From the NCBI GenBank assembly GCA_949987705.1, contig OX465286.1, positions 23,702,396 through 23,766,395 of the forward strand: DNA of 64,000 nt. Reading direction: 5' to 3'. The notes beneath the pieces are model-generated. The model saw only the letters and a list, made by a program, of their open reading frames with translations. It had not been told where the DNA came from and did not search any database. Both the position numbers and the translations under genes were made by a program. This DNA is from Thereva unica (taxonomy: Eukaryota; Arthropoda; Insecta; Diptera; Therevidae). Within the stretch, counting starts at the first letter, position 1. Every line of letters starts with the position of its first letter. Below are positions 42,101 through 50,939 of the stretch, piece by piece.

Positions 42101-42900
42101 ATTATGACTTTATGCTAAAAGAGTTGGATGCTGATAAATGCAAAATAATGTACATGGATACTGATTCATTAGTATATGAAATAAAAAATGTTGACATATA
42201 CAATATTATGAAGAAAAACATAGATAAATTTGATACTAGTGATTATCCTATGACCAACCAGTTTAATATGCCGCAAGCAAATAAAAAAGTTCCTGGATTG
42301 ATGAAAGATGAATTAAATGGCCGAATAATGACATTGTTTGTAGGCTTAAGGTCTAAAATGTACTCCCTTGAAATAGATGGTGTTGATGAAGTGAAGAAAG
42401 CAAAAGGGGTAAAGAAGAACGTTGTGGACATATACAATATTATGAAGAAAAACATAGATAAATTTGATACTAGTGATTATCCTATGACCAACCAGTTTAA
42501 TATGCCGCAAGCAAATAAAAAAGTTCCTGGATTGATGAAAGATGAATTAAATGGCCGAATAATGACATTGTTTGTAGGCTTAAGGTCTAAAATGTACTCC
42601 CTTGAAATAGATGGTGTTGATGAAGTGAAGAAAGCAAAAGGGGTAAAGAAGAACGTTGTGGCGAAAACTTTGCAGATTAGCGACTATATTGAATGTTTGC
42701 AAAATTCAAAAAGCAAGATAGCTGAGCAAAAAAGCATTCGTTCATATAGTCATAAAGTGTACACTTTAAACCAAGCAAAGATCGCTTTAAACCCACAGGA
42801 TGATAAACGCTGCATTATGGACAACGGGATCGACACTCTACCATGGGGACATTTTTCAGTGCAGCAGCAGCAGCAGCAAGAAGACATGGATGTAGAATAA
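39155..42900 (+). pseudogene. pPolB: Polinton protein-primed DNA polymerase B, frameshifted
   Basis: Replicates the element by protein priming. The N-terminal region switches frame near 39260 and 39470. The 39474-40790 frame carries a Cys/His segment, the exonuclease motifs YADLESIL (Exo I) and FHNLSGYDAHF (Exo II), and HWHLTGKYRGPAHNSC. Another frame shift near 40725-40735 leads to 40735-42900, with Exo III-like YLKTDVLLLADIF, motif A YYDVNNLYEWAM, motif B KIINAVFGKTMEN and motif C YMDTDSLVYE. Just after motif C a 234-bp segment is duplicated in tandem. The motifs are intact, but at least three frameshifts make this copy a pseudogene. Confidence 0.92.
42190..42657 (+). repeat. 234-bp in-frame tandem duplication within PolB
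   Basis: Two adjacent copies (42190-42423, 42424-42657), identical apart from one base near the join (GTTGACATATAC, GTGGACATATAC). Each encodes 78 residues beginning DIYNIMKKNIDKFD. Very recent, or an assembly duplication. Confidence 0.92.
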
Positions 42901-42955
42901 AACTCACACAAGTGCAATATGTAAATAGTATGAATAAAAGAATAATTATAACTTT

Positions 42956-43432
42956 TTATAAAAAATTTGTTTTATTTAAAAATTCCCTTATTACAAAAAC
43001 ATTTTTCAGAGCACATCGGCCTTCGTGTATTATGCAGGATAAGAAGCCATTTGTTGTTGTTGTTGTTGTTGATAGTTTGGGGCATCCCTCTTCTTCTACA
43101 TCATATATGGTTAGCTCCTCTCCAAATAATTCCTGAATCCATTGTTTCTTTCCAGCTCCTTTAACATAGATTATTTTATCATGCAACAGATCTCCAACTG
43201 AATATAGTGTGCGGTAGGGAATGTATCCATCACCCCATCTGAATCCATGGTGATTGTGTCTCAGCCACTCAACTTGTTTCTTTTCAGACCGAGTTAGATG
43301 TTTATGTGGGAATGGTGGTTGGAATATGTAGTGCTGCATTTGATTTTCACAATTTAAAAGGGCCAATTCTTTGAAAATAAATTGATTGTTTTGTAATTTG
43401 AATCCTTGAATGTCGATGATAATGGTATCCAT
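42956..43432 (-). CDS. Conserved Polinton protein, possible exonuclease-like fold
   Basis: 158 residues from the ATG at 43432 (MDTIIIDIQGFKL). The opening hydrophobic-Asp pattern, then KELALL and PPFPHKHLTRSEKKQVEWL, resembles a small Polinton ORF that I associate with a DEDD-like (RNase H-fold) nuclease, but the second acidic residue of a DxE motif is Gln here, so activity is doubtful. It is followed upstream on the same strand by the capsid gene (its ATG is 2 bp past the capsid stop). A Thr run (from GTT repeats) is present. Function is not established. Confidence 0.6.
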   Translation of the reverse strand: MDTIIIDIQGFKLQNNQFIFKELALLNCENQMQHYIFQPPFPHKHLTRSEKKQVEWLRHNHHGFRWGDGYIPYRTLYSVGDLLHDKIIYVKGAGKKQWIQELFGEELTIYDVEEEGCPKLSTTTTTTNGFLSCIIHEGRCALKNVFVIREFLNKTNFL

Positions 43433-43433
43433 T

Positions 43434-44633
43434 TCAAGCAATTTTCCTGACTTCGTTGGTTAGAGGTGTATATTCCACTATTCGATCATGTAACAATAAA
43501 CAGTATGCTGTTGTGTTAGTGGGAACGTTTTCCGATGTTTTGAATTCCAACCTTATATCCACAGGACCTGTTTTAATGGTTTCGTTTTGCCGAGAGCAAT
43601 CAATGACTACGATCGGAGCATCACGCATAAACTCTTCCCTTGAGAGTAGTGGCTGCAACTGGCGTCCATAGTATGAAGTTTGGAATTTTATATACATATC
43701 ATATAGGAGAGCGTATTTATGAGCATCAAATTTCAAGTTCAGATCATCATATGGGTATGATTCCGAATTCAAGTGCACTTTAACATCTGTCAGCTTGCAG
43801 TGGTCAAACTTACTGACATCCTTTGTTTTATCATTTTTACGATTTGTTTGGAGAGCTAGTATGACATATCGGGGCTTTTCCATCTGCGATGACGTTTTGA
43901 CAGACCACGTGTGATGAGTCGTTGCTGGTAGCGTGGGGTACTCGTATATGTCCCAGCTCCTAAATGGCATTTGTATTTCACGACCGCTTTCAATGATTTT
44001 ATATAAAGCAATTTTCTCATGATCGGCCACATTAACATGGGGAATGCGCCACTGAAGTTTCGAGATTGAGATGTTTACATCATCTGTCGGTGATATGACC
44101 GCATCTTCATCCATCCTGCTTCGTATTAATATGAGTTCATGTTTAGCGTTGGCAATAATTTTATTGTAATCTTCAGCAAAACCCAGCAATGTTTTTAGAG
44201 GGATGCAGAAATTGAAGAATCCATGGGGGGATGTAATTGATTTATCTGGCGACCAACTAGCGTTGTATAACATGCGACTCTCATTTGGGTTTAATGATAT
44301 GTAATTTTTTAGTGTTGTTGCTATTCCAAGATTTCGAGTTCTATCAATTTCTACACCATTGATTTCATAGCGAATTTCCTCAAAGAGAAACGCTATAGCA
44401 TTATTTACTAGCCCTGCAGTGCTGGATATTGTTCCGTCAGGTTTAGTTACTGTTCCCTCAATGTATATGAAACTTTCAGCTGGGAGGATATACAGGTCTT
44501 GGTTTTGCACTGGAATGCGGGTTTCATCACTATTTTTAAATGAAGAGGCGAACGATGAGTAAGTGTGGTAGTCAATTTTTGTTATGCTATTATCATGGCT
44601 TGTGCCTTCAGTAATATCCAAGATGTTATTCAT
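43434..44633 (-). CDS. MCP: Polinton major capsid protein (double jelly-roll)
   Basis: 399 residues, ATG start, open throughout. The pattern of beta-rich segments (IPVQNQDLYILPAESFIYIEG, NNAIAFLFEEIRYEINGVEI, PLKTLLGFAEDYNKII) matches the insect Polinton major capsid protein, shown by structure prediction in the literature to be a double jelly-roll like adenovirus hexon. It would form the icosahedral shell. It is tightly packed between the small nuclease-like gene and the minor capsid gene on the same strand. Assignment is by remembered family pattern, not by search. Confidence 0.82.
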   Translation of the reverse strand: MNNILDITEGTSHDNSITKIDYHTYSSFASSFKNSDETRIPVQNQDLYILPAESFIYIEGTVTKPDGTISSTAGLVNNAIAFLFEEIRYEINGVEIDRTRNLGIATTLKNYISLNPNESRMLYNASWSPDKSITSPHGFFNFCIPLKTLLGFAEDYNKIIANAKHELILIRSRMDEDAVISPTDDVNISISKLQWRIPHVNVADHEKIALYKIIESGREIQMPFRSWDIYEYPTLPATTHHTWSVKTSSQMEKPRYVILALQTNRKNDKTKDVSKFDHCKLTDVKVHLNSESYPYDDLNLKFDAHKYALLYDMYIKFQTSYYGRQLQPLLSREEFMRDAPIVVIDCSRQNETIKTGPVDIRLEFKTSENVPTNTTAYCLLLHDRIVEYTPLTNEVRKIA

Positions 44634-44756
44634 TGCTTCAAATTTAGTCCTATTGATTTTAGAAATTGTATATTATCAGCTCTCAGTTGACGTCTTGCTC
44701 GCTTCAAGGTTGTCGGTTGACTAATGTTTTCCGTGAAGTTCATCCTGTTTATATGC

Positions 44757-45467
44757 TTATTGCTGTTGTTGCTGCCGTAGACTATCATTCTGTGGCTTTA
44801 AATGTAGTCTGATAGTTATCGTTTCACCTCGAAAATTTATTAAATCTCCGTCCTGATCAACTAGCTTTAGTGTGAGCGAACTAACACGTTTGACGTTCAC
44901 CGGTAAATAGATCACATTCGCTGGAACCTCTACTATTTTATAGCCTGGCCCCACGGTTGGGGCAAATTCATGCAGCATATGCACCTGTTTATTGTTGATG
45001 TATGAGCCTGATATGATGTTACATTCAACCCTCATAGTATTAACTTTTATAATATTGACGGGTAGATCTGATGTATGTAATATATTTGCTTCCAGTACAC
45101 GTTTCCCAAATCCCAACAGCGGCGCGATAGATCGCTCTTTATCAAAATGTATAACTTCAGTTGCTTTTATTTCACTCTTCAAGGTATTATTGTTTGCCCT
45201 TATTAAGACTGTTGCCTTGCTGCTGCTCTTATTTAAGCTTTGCTGCACTGAAGCCGCTATGTCATCAATCTCGTATGATCCAACAGGTATTTCGATACAT
45301 GCATCACCCACATGCATTAAGTTATTGCTGTCATCAATATTCGGTATAGAATTGTATGTTTGAAAATCAATTAATCCGCAAACGTAGTCTCCAGCTAATT
45401 CCAATGGGGGAAAGTATTCAGCGGTGAGAACCGATGCATTGCCAGTAAGAGAGAGTGTTATCGACAT
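44757..45467 (-). CDS. mCP: Polinton minor capsid protein (penton-type single jelly-roll)
   Basis: 236 residues with ATG start. AGDYVCGLIDFQTYNSIPNI near the N-terminus and the YEIDDIAASVQQSL segment recur in insect Polinton minor capsid (penton-like) proteins. The C-terminus ends in a Gln run encoded by CAG/CAA repeats. Gene order (major capsid, minor capsid, protease, PLA2) on one strand fits a morphogenesis cluster. The frame is intact. Confidence 0.75.
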   Translation of the reverse strand: MSITLSLTGNASVLTAEYFPPLELAGDYVCGLIDFQTYNSIPNIDDSNNLMHVGDACIEIPVGSYEIDDIAASVQQSLNKSSSKATVLIRANNNTLKSEIKATEVIHFDKERSIAPLLGFGKRVLEANILHTSDLPVNIIKVNTMRVECNIISGSYINNKQVHMLHEFAPTVGPGYKIVEVPANVIYLPVNVKRVSSLTLKLVDQDGDLINFRGETITIRLHLKPQNDSLRQQQQQ

Positions 45468-45484
45468 GGCTACTTGTTATGAAA

Positions 45485-45860
45485 TGTCTATGTTTGCACT
45501 TGAAGGCCTTTATATATACATTATGTAAGAATTCTAAGCATAAGTGTCCGCAAATCACTGAGTTGAAATTTTGTATAGTTGTATGTGACTGCATCTCCCA
45601 AATAATTTACAACTTCCCGCGGTGGCTGCAGATTTCCAAAACTATCAAAGTAATTTATGATATCTCCATTCTTCTTATACGCTACCCAATGCGTTCCAGG
45701 TCCAGATGAAACATCTAGATTTATAATTCCGCTCTCATTTCTCCATGGTTTTTTAGGTAATTGATCGCGCATAAATACTCCTCTAAAGTGGGCTATATTC
45801 TGTGCATATTTACGCAGATCATTTTCATTGAGTGCTCTTTTGGGCAGCGACTTTATTAGT
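45485..45860 (-). pseudogene. PRO: Adenain-like cysteine protease, frameshifted before the catalytic Cys
   Basis: The open part (45521-45772, with an in-frame extension to about 45860) contains GPGTHWVAY with the catalytic His and INYFDSFGNLQPP with the catalytic acid, as in adenovirus-type (Ulp1 fold) maturation proteases. A one-base shift near 45562 puts the Cys-Gly-His segment that should follow into another frame, and the product ends at 45521 without it. It normally processes capsid proteins. The N-terminal start is unclear because the frame overlaps the end of the PLA2 gene. Confidence 0.82.
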
Positions 45861-46689
45861 TTTTTGGTCGGGGGTTGAGAAAAAGTCCCAGTCCTTTCCT
45901 ATATGGCTTTAGAAATAATCCTTGTCCATGTTTTCCTAGCGCTATAGCTTCCATTGTCTCATTATGACGTTTCGCTTCCTGAAGCTCCCGACGTGCGCCG
46001 CTTGCAGCGTTTACAGCTTTAGCTATGCCTGCTGCACCTCCAGATAGCGCTCCAACGGCTGAAAGACCTGCAAAAAGTGGAATGAGGAACGGTAAAACTC
46101 CACCTACTTTAGGCACTGGTATCACTCTAGGTGTAGTGTATGATTTTTTCTTCCCCTTAATAACATTCTTTGCAGCACTTAGAGCAATTTTAGTAGCTTC
46201 CAACAGATCTTTCGGCTTTTTCAGCTTTAACACTTTTCTAGCATTACGTACAGCTTCGCGGAATGATGGACGTAACGTATTCTTCTTCTTCTTCGAGCAG
46301 GTAATTTTTGCTTTGACACCCATTCCAACTTTTATTTTAGCTTTCATGGCGTTTGTTACTAATAGCGCGTTAGCACGTTCTGCAAAGCTAGCGTCTTTAG
46401 ATGTTACTCGTTGCCAGGCTTTTTCTTCTAAAATACGGTCAGCTATATGTCGGTCGCTTAAGTCCTTATGATCTCGATATGCAATATCATGCTGTTTGCA
46501 GGCTGCGTCTAGTGGGTTGATACCAGGATCACCGCGAGCTAGTCTTTTAGCTAACTTTGTTCCTGGACCACAGTATTGATATCCCGGTAGATGAAGCTCA
46601 AGCGGTAACTTATTTATAACAGTGTTTAACAGTCCTCCCCCCTTGGCAGCTTTTCGATGAATGATGCGTTTCTCGCTATGGTCAATCAT
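45856..46689 (-). CDS. Polinton PLA2-domain protein with hydrophobic tail region
   Basis: 277 residues, ATG start. Near residues 33-75 it has the Ca-binding YCGPGT and the catalytic CKQHDIAYRDH of a phospholipase A2 like the one in parvovirus VP1. It then has a basic region (CSKKKKN, KGKKKSY) and a hydrophobic segment VGGVLPFLIPLFAGLSAVGA, followed by an Ala/Gly-rich stretch. By analogy it is a minor virion protein acting on membranes, which is inferred. It lies divergently from the ATPase gene, 62 bp apart. Confidence 0.8.
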   Translation of the reverse strand: MIDHSEKRIIHRKAAKGGGLLNTVINKLPLELHLPGYQYCGPGTKLAKRLARGDPGINPLDAACKQHDIAYRDHKDLSDRHIADRILEEKAWQRVTSKDASFAERANALLVTNAMKAKIKVGMGVKAKITCSKKKKNTLRPSFREAVRNARKVLKLKKPKDLLEATKIALSAAKNVIKGKKKSYTTPRVIPVPKVGGVLPFLIPLFAGLSAVGALSGGAAGIAKAVNAASGARRELQEAKRHNETMEAIALGKHGQGLFLKPYRKGLGLFLNPRPKN

Positions 46690-46751
46690 TTTATAGCTGA
46701 TAAAAATCTATAAAAGTACGGGTATTTATAGGGATTGTGTTAGTGTACAAC

Positions 46752-47435
46752 ATGAAGTTTATCAAGCAACAAGCGTGTCTACCAGTTAGAAATACTGATG
46801 TGGAAATTACAAGTACATCAAAGAAGCATGGGGTGCTGCTACCAAACAGTATAAGAGGTATTATTGTTGGACCGTCGAATTGTGGCAAGACAAATGTTAT
46901 GCTAAGTCTACTGGAGCATCCTAACGGTCTGAGATTCGAGAATATATACATTTACTCAAAGTCGCTAAGTCAGCCGAAATACGAGTATTTAGGAGAAGTT
47001 GTAGCTCACATATCAGGTTTGGGCTATTATACGTTTTCTAACAACCACGATGTTATACCACCGGAGGAAGCAAAGCCAAACTCAATTTTCATCTTTGATG
47101 ATGTAGCCTGCGATAAACAAAATAATATTAGAGCCTACTTTTGTATGGGGAGGCATAACGACATTGACAGCTTTTACCTCTGTCAAACTTATACTCATAT
47201 ACCAAAGCATCTAATCCGAGATAATGCAAACTTTCTGATCATATTCAAACAAGATGATTTGAACCTGAAGCATGTATACAATGATCATGTGAATAGTGAT
47301 ATGGAATTCGCAAAGTTCAGAAAAGCGTGTGCAAACTGTTGGAAAGACAAATATGGATTCTTAGTAATTGATAAGGACAGCCCCATGGGCAAAGGTCGAT
47401 ATCGAAAAGGCTTTGATGCATTCATGAGCCTATGA
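46752..47435 (+). CDS. ATP: Polinton packaging ATPase (FtsK/HerA-type)
   Basis: 227 residues from the ATG of MKFIKQQ (a GTG 15 bases upstream was rejected). Walker A is GIIVGPSNCGKTNVML and Walker B SIFIFDDVACD, followed by the sensor region FYLCQTYTHIPKHLIRDN. This A32-like family drives genome packaging into capsids in Polintons and related large DNA viruses. The frame is intact. It is directly followed by a long CTGG/CTGT minisatellite. Confidence 0.88.
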   Translation: MKFIKQQACLPVRNTDVEITSTSKKHGVLLPNSIRGIIVGPSNCGKTNVMLSLLEHPNGLRFENIYIYSKSLSQPKYEYLGEVVAHISGLGYYTFSNNHDVIPPEEAKPNSIFIFDDVACDKQNNIRAYFCMGRHNDIDSFYLCQTYTHIPKHLIRDNANFLIIFKQDDLNLKHVYNDHVNSDMEFAKFRKACANCWKDKYGFLVIDKDSPMGKGRYRKGFDAFMSL

Positions 47436-47471
47436 AGGAGCCCACCTAATCAGCTGACCAGGTCTTTCAGC

Positions 47472-47950
47472 TCTGCCTGGCTGGTCTGTCTGGCTGGTCT
47501 GTCTGGCTGGTTGGCTGGTCTGTCTGGCTGGTTGGCTGGTCTGTCTGGCTGGTTGGCTGGTCTGTCTGGCTGGTCTGTCTGGCTGGTTGGCTGGTCTGTC
47601 TGGCTGGTTGGCTGGTCTGTCTGGCTGGTTGGCTGGTCTGTCTGGCTGGTCTGTCTGGCTGGTTGGCTGGTCTGCTGGCTGGTTGGCTGGTCTGTCTGGC
47701 TGGTTGGCTGGTCTGTCTGGCTGGTCTGTCTGGCTGGTTGGCTGGTCTGTCTGGCTGGTTGGCTGGTCTGTCTGGCTGGTCTGTCTGGCAGGTTGGCTGG
47801 TCTGTCTGGCTGGTCTGTCTGTCTGGCTGGTCTGTCTGGCTGGTCTGTCTAGCTGGTCTGTCTGTCTGGCTGGTCTGTCTGGCTGGTCTGTCTGGCTGAT
47901 CTGTCTGGCTGGCTGGCTGGCTGGCTGGTCTGTCTGGTTGACTGACCTGT
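47472..47950. repeat. CTGGCTGGTCTGT minisatellite
   Basis: About 480 bp of tetranucleotide-like CTGG, TTGG and TCTGT units arranged as CTGGCTGGTCTGT, with higher-order repeats. It lacks stops in several frames on both strands, which yields Gly-Leu-Ser-Trp (plus) and Gln-Thr-Asp-Arg-Pro (minus) frames with no family match. It separates the ATPase from the next plus-strand gene. Confidence 0.92.
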
Positions 47951-48018
47951 CAGGATCTATATAAATGCTTATTAGCATAGCTGTATATCATTGTAGCTCT
48001 AACCACCTGTGTAGCAAC

Positions 48019-48900
48019 ATGAATGAAAAATTGATGAAGGATATTATAAAGACTCGTGAGGCTATACGAAGAAAATATAAAGCTCTCAAGACTGGTAAAA
48101 TTGAATCTGAAGCTCAATTAGAGGAAACATTTAAACCTATAACCAACACGCTGAAAAAGCTCACAACAACAGCAGCATCAGTGAAACTTGAACCAAAAGA
48201 AGAAGAAGATGAAATTAAGCAAGAGGGCAATGAAGAAGCATACACACCACCACCACGTAAATACTAAAAGCTAGAGCCACCGAGCATGAGTTATTCTGAG
48301 GATGATGATGATGATGATGATCAGTTTGTCACACCTACAAAAGAACCAAAATTAGAGTCTGCAGACCAGATACTAAACAAATATAAACAACTACTGGAAA
48401 ATGATAGCACGAGAATTGATAAAACGTATGGAGCGTACTATAAGAACGACATGTGGAATATTGGTAATTCGAGATTAAAAGTTGATAAAGAATACTTTCT
48501 TATAGATGGCAAGCGGTACAAGATAACTGAAGGTCTAGCTGAATTAATTTTTATGAAAAAGCCTCGAGGCTACTCAAAAGAAGACTTGTCCAATTATCAA
48601 AAAATTGTAAATGATACATGCACCCACAGACGTGATTTTAAGGAAAACCAGCAAATAAAAGGAACAAATAGCTTCAAATATAGAAACATAATAAAAAAGT
48701 TGATTCACACTCCTCATACTGGAACGGGAATAATGCAAATTCCAAAGAAAAATATCGATTACATATATTGGGATGACCCCAATGAGCTAGTTGATAGGCT
48801 CCGAATATTGATAGCATCGCAGCAAGCTGGAAATAATAGCCATAGTAATGAAATAGTGTCAATCATTGAGGAGTTGCGGGAAGCTGACATTATAGTATAA
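48019..48900 (+). pseudogene. Conserved Polinton protein of unknown function, one in-frame stop
   Basis: Two open parts in the same frame: 48019-48267 (MNEKLMKDIIKTREAIRRKY..., charged coiled-coil-like, acidic tail) and 48286-48900 (MSYSEDDDDDDD..., then YWDDPNELVDRLRILIASQ and EIVSIIEELREADIIV). A TAA at 48265-48267 separates them by 18 bases. The WDDPNELVDRL and IIEELRE pattern is common to many insect Polinton proteins that are usually one long ORF, so a nonsense mutation is likely, though two genes are possible. Function unknown. Confidence 0.7.
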
Positions 48901-48937
48901 ATATTCCCACCCACATAGAACTATTAACATTTCGGAA

Positions 48938-49294
48938 ATGAGCGTTGACAAGTTTGGTCGATCTTTTAAACGGCAAAAATTTAGAGCAGTGGGTGATCGC
49001 GGTCCACCTGGAATTCCTGGAAAAGACGGTCCTGCTGGACCAAAAGGAAACGGTTTCAATTTAACATCAGATGGTGACTATGATCTTACCTTGAAAAGAA
49101 TCAAAAACCTAGGTGATCCAAAAGAAAATGCTGACGCTGCAACCAAAAACTATGTCGACGAAGAAATACGGGAAAGCATTGACAAAGCAGTAGAGAATCT
49201 AACGATGTTCATTTATCGCGAAATTGCGAAGATCGAAAATTATATATTCTCACACATAATTAATAAGAAAGCTGAAAATGGTACCTTTGAGTAA
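48938..49294 (+). CDS. Polinton collagen-like/fibre-like protein
   Basis: 118 residues, ATG start. It has a short Gly-X-Y stretch (GDRGPPGIPGKDGPAGPKG), then YDLTLKRIKNLGDPKENADA with the AATKNYVDEEI motif typical of phage tail-fibre and spike-like proteins, then a helical, probably coiled-coil C-terminus. This would suit a trimeric virion surface protein. It is much shorter than some insect Polinton homologues that carry repeated KNL...DAATK units. It overlaps the integrase start by 17 bp. The role is inferred. Confidence 0.75.
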   Translation: MSVDKFGRSFKRQKFRAVGDRGPPGIPGKDGPAGPKGNGFNLTSDGDYDLTLKRIKNLGDPKENADAATKNYVDEEIRESIDKAVENLTMFIYREIAKIENYIFSHIINKKAENGTFE

Positions 49295-50204
49295 GAGGCA
49301 AGTAGTAAATGAGCTCCACAGACCTGCTCGTCGAAATTTTACTAGGCGGAGAGTTATCATTAAAGGTCTGGATGATTTGTGGCAGGCTGACTTGGTGGAA
49401 ATGGATGCATATAAACATGTGAACAAAGGATTCCGCTACTTACTGACTGTAATTGATGCATTTTCTAAATATGCCTGGGCTATGCCAATTAAAAGAAAAA
49501 CCGGTCCAGAAGTCACAGAAGCGATGCAATCAATATTTAAAGATAGGCGCACACCTAACAATTTGCAAACGGATGATGGTAAGGAATTCTACAACTCTCA
49601 CTTTCAAAAACTAATGAGCAAATATAAAATCAACCACTACTCAACATATACATCGCTTAAGGCATCAATAGTGGAAAGATTCAACCGAACTTTAAAGAGC
49701 ATGATGTGGAAGGAATTTAGCATGAATGGATCCTACAAATGGATTTCTATGATGAAAAAACTGCTATCACAATACAATGCAAAAAAACATCGAACAATTA
49801 AAATGCGTCTCTGTGATGTTAATAGGACAAATGAAAAGCTACTTCTTGCTACAGCCTATAATCACATCAAAATTGCCCCTTCACCTGCATATAAAATAGG
49901 AGACCGCGTCCGCATAAGCAAATATAAACATCTATTTGAAAAAGGCTACACACCAAACTGGACAACTGAAATCTTTAAAATCTCCAAGGTTCAACTGACT
50001 AATCCACCGACATATCAACTTGAGGACTACCAGGGCAACCCCATTAAAGGTGGATTCTATGAAAAGGAATTGCAGAAAGTTAAACATTCAGATCTCTACC
50101 TAGTTGAAAAAATATTGAAAAAGAGCGGTGATAAAGTTTATGTTAAATGGTTGGGGTTCTCACGAGAACACAATTCTTGGATAAATGCTAATGATGTATT
50201 ATAA
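49278..50204 (+). CDS. INT: Polinton retroviral-type integrase with chromodomain
   Basis: 308 residues, ATG start (MVPLSKRQVV). Catalytic candidates are the Asp of WQADLVEMD, the Asp of LQTDDGKEFYN and the Glu of SIVERFNRTLK. The C-terminus is a chromodomain: YLVEKILKKSGDKVYVKWLGF and NSWINANDVL, which may guide insertion to chromatin. It joins the TIRs to target DNA, producing the 6-bp duplication seen. The frame is intact. A GPY/F-like segment (YKIGDRVRISKYK) precedes the chromodomain. Confidence 0.9.
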   Translation: MVPLSKRQVVNELHRPARRNFTRRRVIIKGLDDLWQADLVEMDAYKHVNKGFRYLLTVIDAFSKYAWAMPIKRKTGPEVTEAMQSIFKDRRTPNNLQTDDGKEFYNSHFQKLMSKYKINHYSTYTSLKASIVERFNRTLKSMMWKEFSMNGSYKWISMMKKLLSQYNAKKHRTIKMRLCDVNRTNEKLLLATAYNHIKIAPSPAYKIGDRVRISKYKHLFEKGYTPNWTTEIFKISKVQLTNPPTYQLEDYQGNPIKGGFYEKELQKVKHSDLYLVEKILKKSGDKVYVKWLGFSREHNSWINANDVL

Positions 50205-50225
50205 ATTAAATAAAAAGGCATTTTT

Positions 50226-50456
50226 TTATAACAAATTTGTTTTATTTTCAAATCTTATGCTATATATTTTTTCACGATGATGTTGGTTTAATATGGGCTC
50301 TAGGATTTTGCCTGTATTGATGACTCTCTGTTGAAATCTGCATCTATCAAGGGCACTTATATGCCATTGCCCCATACGGCTAGCTCTATAAGCGAAATCC
50401 CATACATACATGATGTGTACTTCAGGCGCTAGTGTAAATCGAACCCTTTTCAGCAT
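50226..50456 (-). CDS. Small conserved Polinton protein, unknown function
   Basis: 76 residues, MLKRVRFTLAPEVHIMYVWDFAYR... with ALDRCRFQQRV and a C-terminal helix. The WxFAYR and DRxRFxxR pattern recurs in small terminal ORFs of insect Polintons in my memory. It overlaps the end of the Cys-rich remnant to its right by about 7 bp. Confidence 0.55.
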   Translation of the reverse strand: MLKRVRFTLAPEVHIMYVWDFAYRASRMGQWHISALDRCRFQQRVINTGKILEPILNQHHREKIYSIRFENKTNLL

Positions 50457-50731
50457 TCTCTACAGCTGCTTTTGGTGATCCGGACATAAAAATTTACTAG
50501 GCGTTGAACTTCCCGTTTGTACCGCTCCACAAAACAGCATCCACATGTATCTGGTCCACAAGTTTTTTTATCGTTCGACCATGGTCAGTTCATATAATGT
50601 ACTCCATGTATAGAAATAACTTTTCCGGCATTTTCATATTCTTGAACATATCTATAGAGTTGTTCTATTTTACCCTTATGCTCCTCCAACAGAATACTAG
50701 AATATTCTTCGAGAAATTTTGGTATGCTCAT
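50450..50731 (-). pseudogene. Small Cys-rich Polinton ORF with an internal stop
   Basis: Too short for a simple ORF list. It starts ATG at 50731 (MSIPKFLEEYSSILLEEHKG) and runs 48 codons to TGA (50585-50587). The same frame then continues with a CGPDTCGCC motif and a helical segment to about 50450. The Cys cluster could bind zinc. The stop suggests decay. Confidence 0.5.
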
Positions 50732-50733
50732 AT

Positions 50734-50916
50734 TTACTTATCTTTTATCTGCTGATATCTTATGGATGAAGAAGTATCTTTACTCTCAGATGATGATGAT
50801 GATGATTGCTTCGATTTAATTGATAGAGAATTCAGCTGATATTTTAATTCTTTTACTTTGCTTCCTTTATCACCCTTTTCCTCAAGCAATCTGGTAGAAT
50901 CCTTATAACTGTTCAT
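50734..50916 (-). CDS. Short Ser-rich Polinton ORF
   Basis: 60 residues from the ATG at 50916, Lys-rich then a Ser run (encoded by ATC-type repeats) and a basic end. It precedes the Cys-rich ORF on the same strand by 2 bp. No function recognised; it could be a chance frame. Confidence 0.3.
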   Translation of the reverse strand: MNSYKDSTRLLEEKGDKGSKVKELKYQLNSLSIKSKQSSSSSSESKDTSSSIRYQQIKDK

Positions 50917-50939
50917 CACCGCAACCGGAAGAAAACTAA

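Noticed and set aside
47430..47978. Long Gln/Thr/Asp/Arg/Pro and Gly/Leu/Ser/Trp frames on both strands
   Set aside because: They arise from the CTGGCTGGTCTGT minisatellite, which simply lacks stops in several frames.
48938..49294. Host collagen gene
   Set aside because: Only a few Gly-X-Y triplets, followed by a fibre-like motif, and it lies inside a Polinton next to its integrase.
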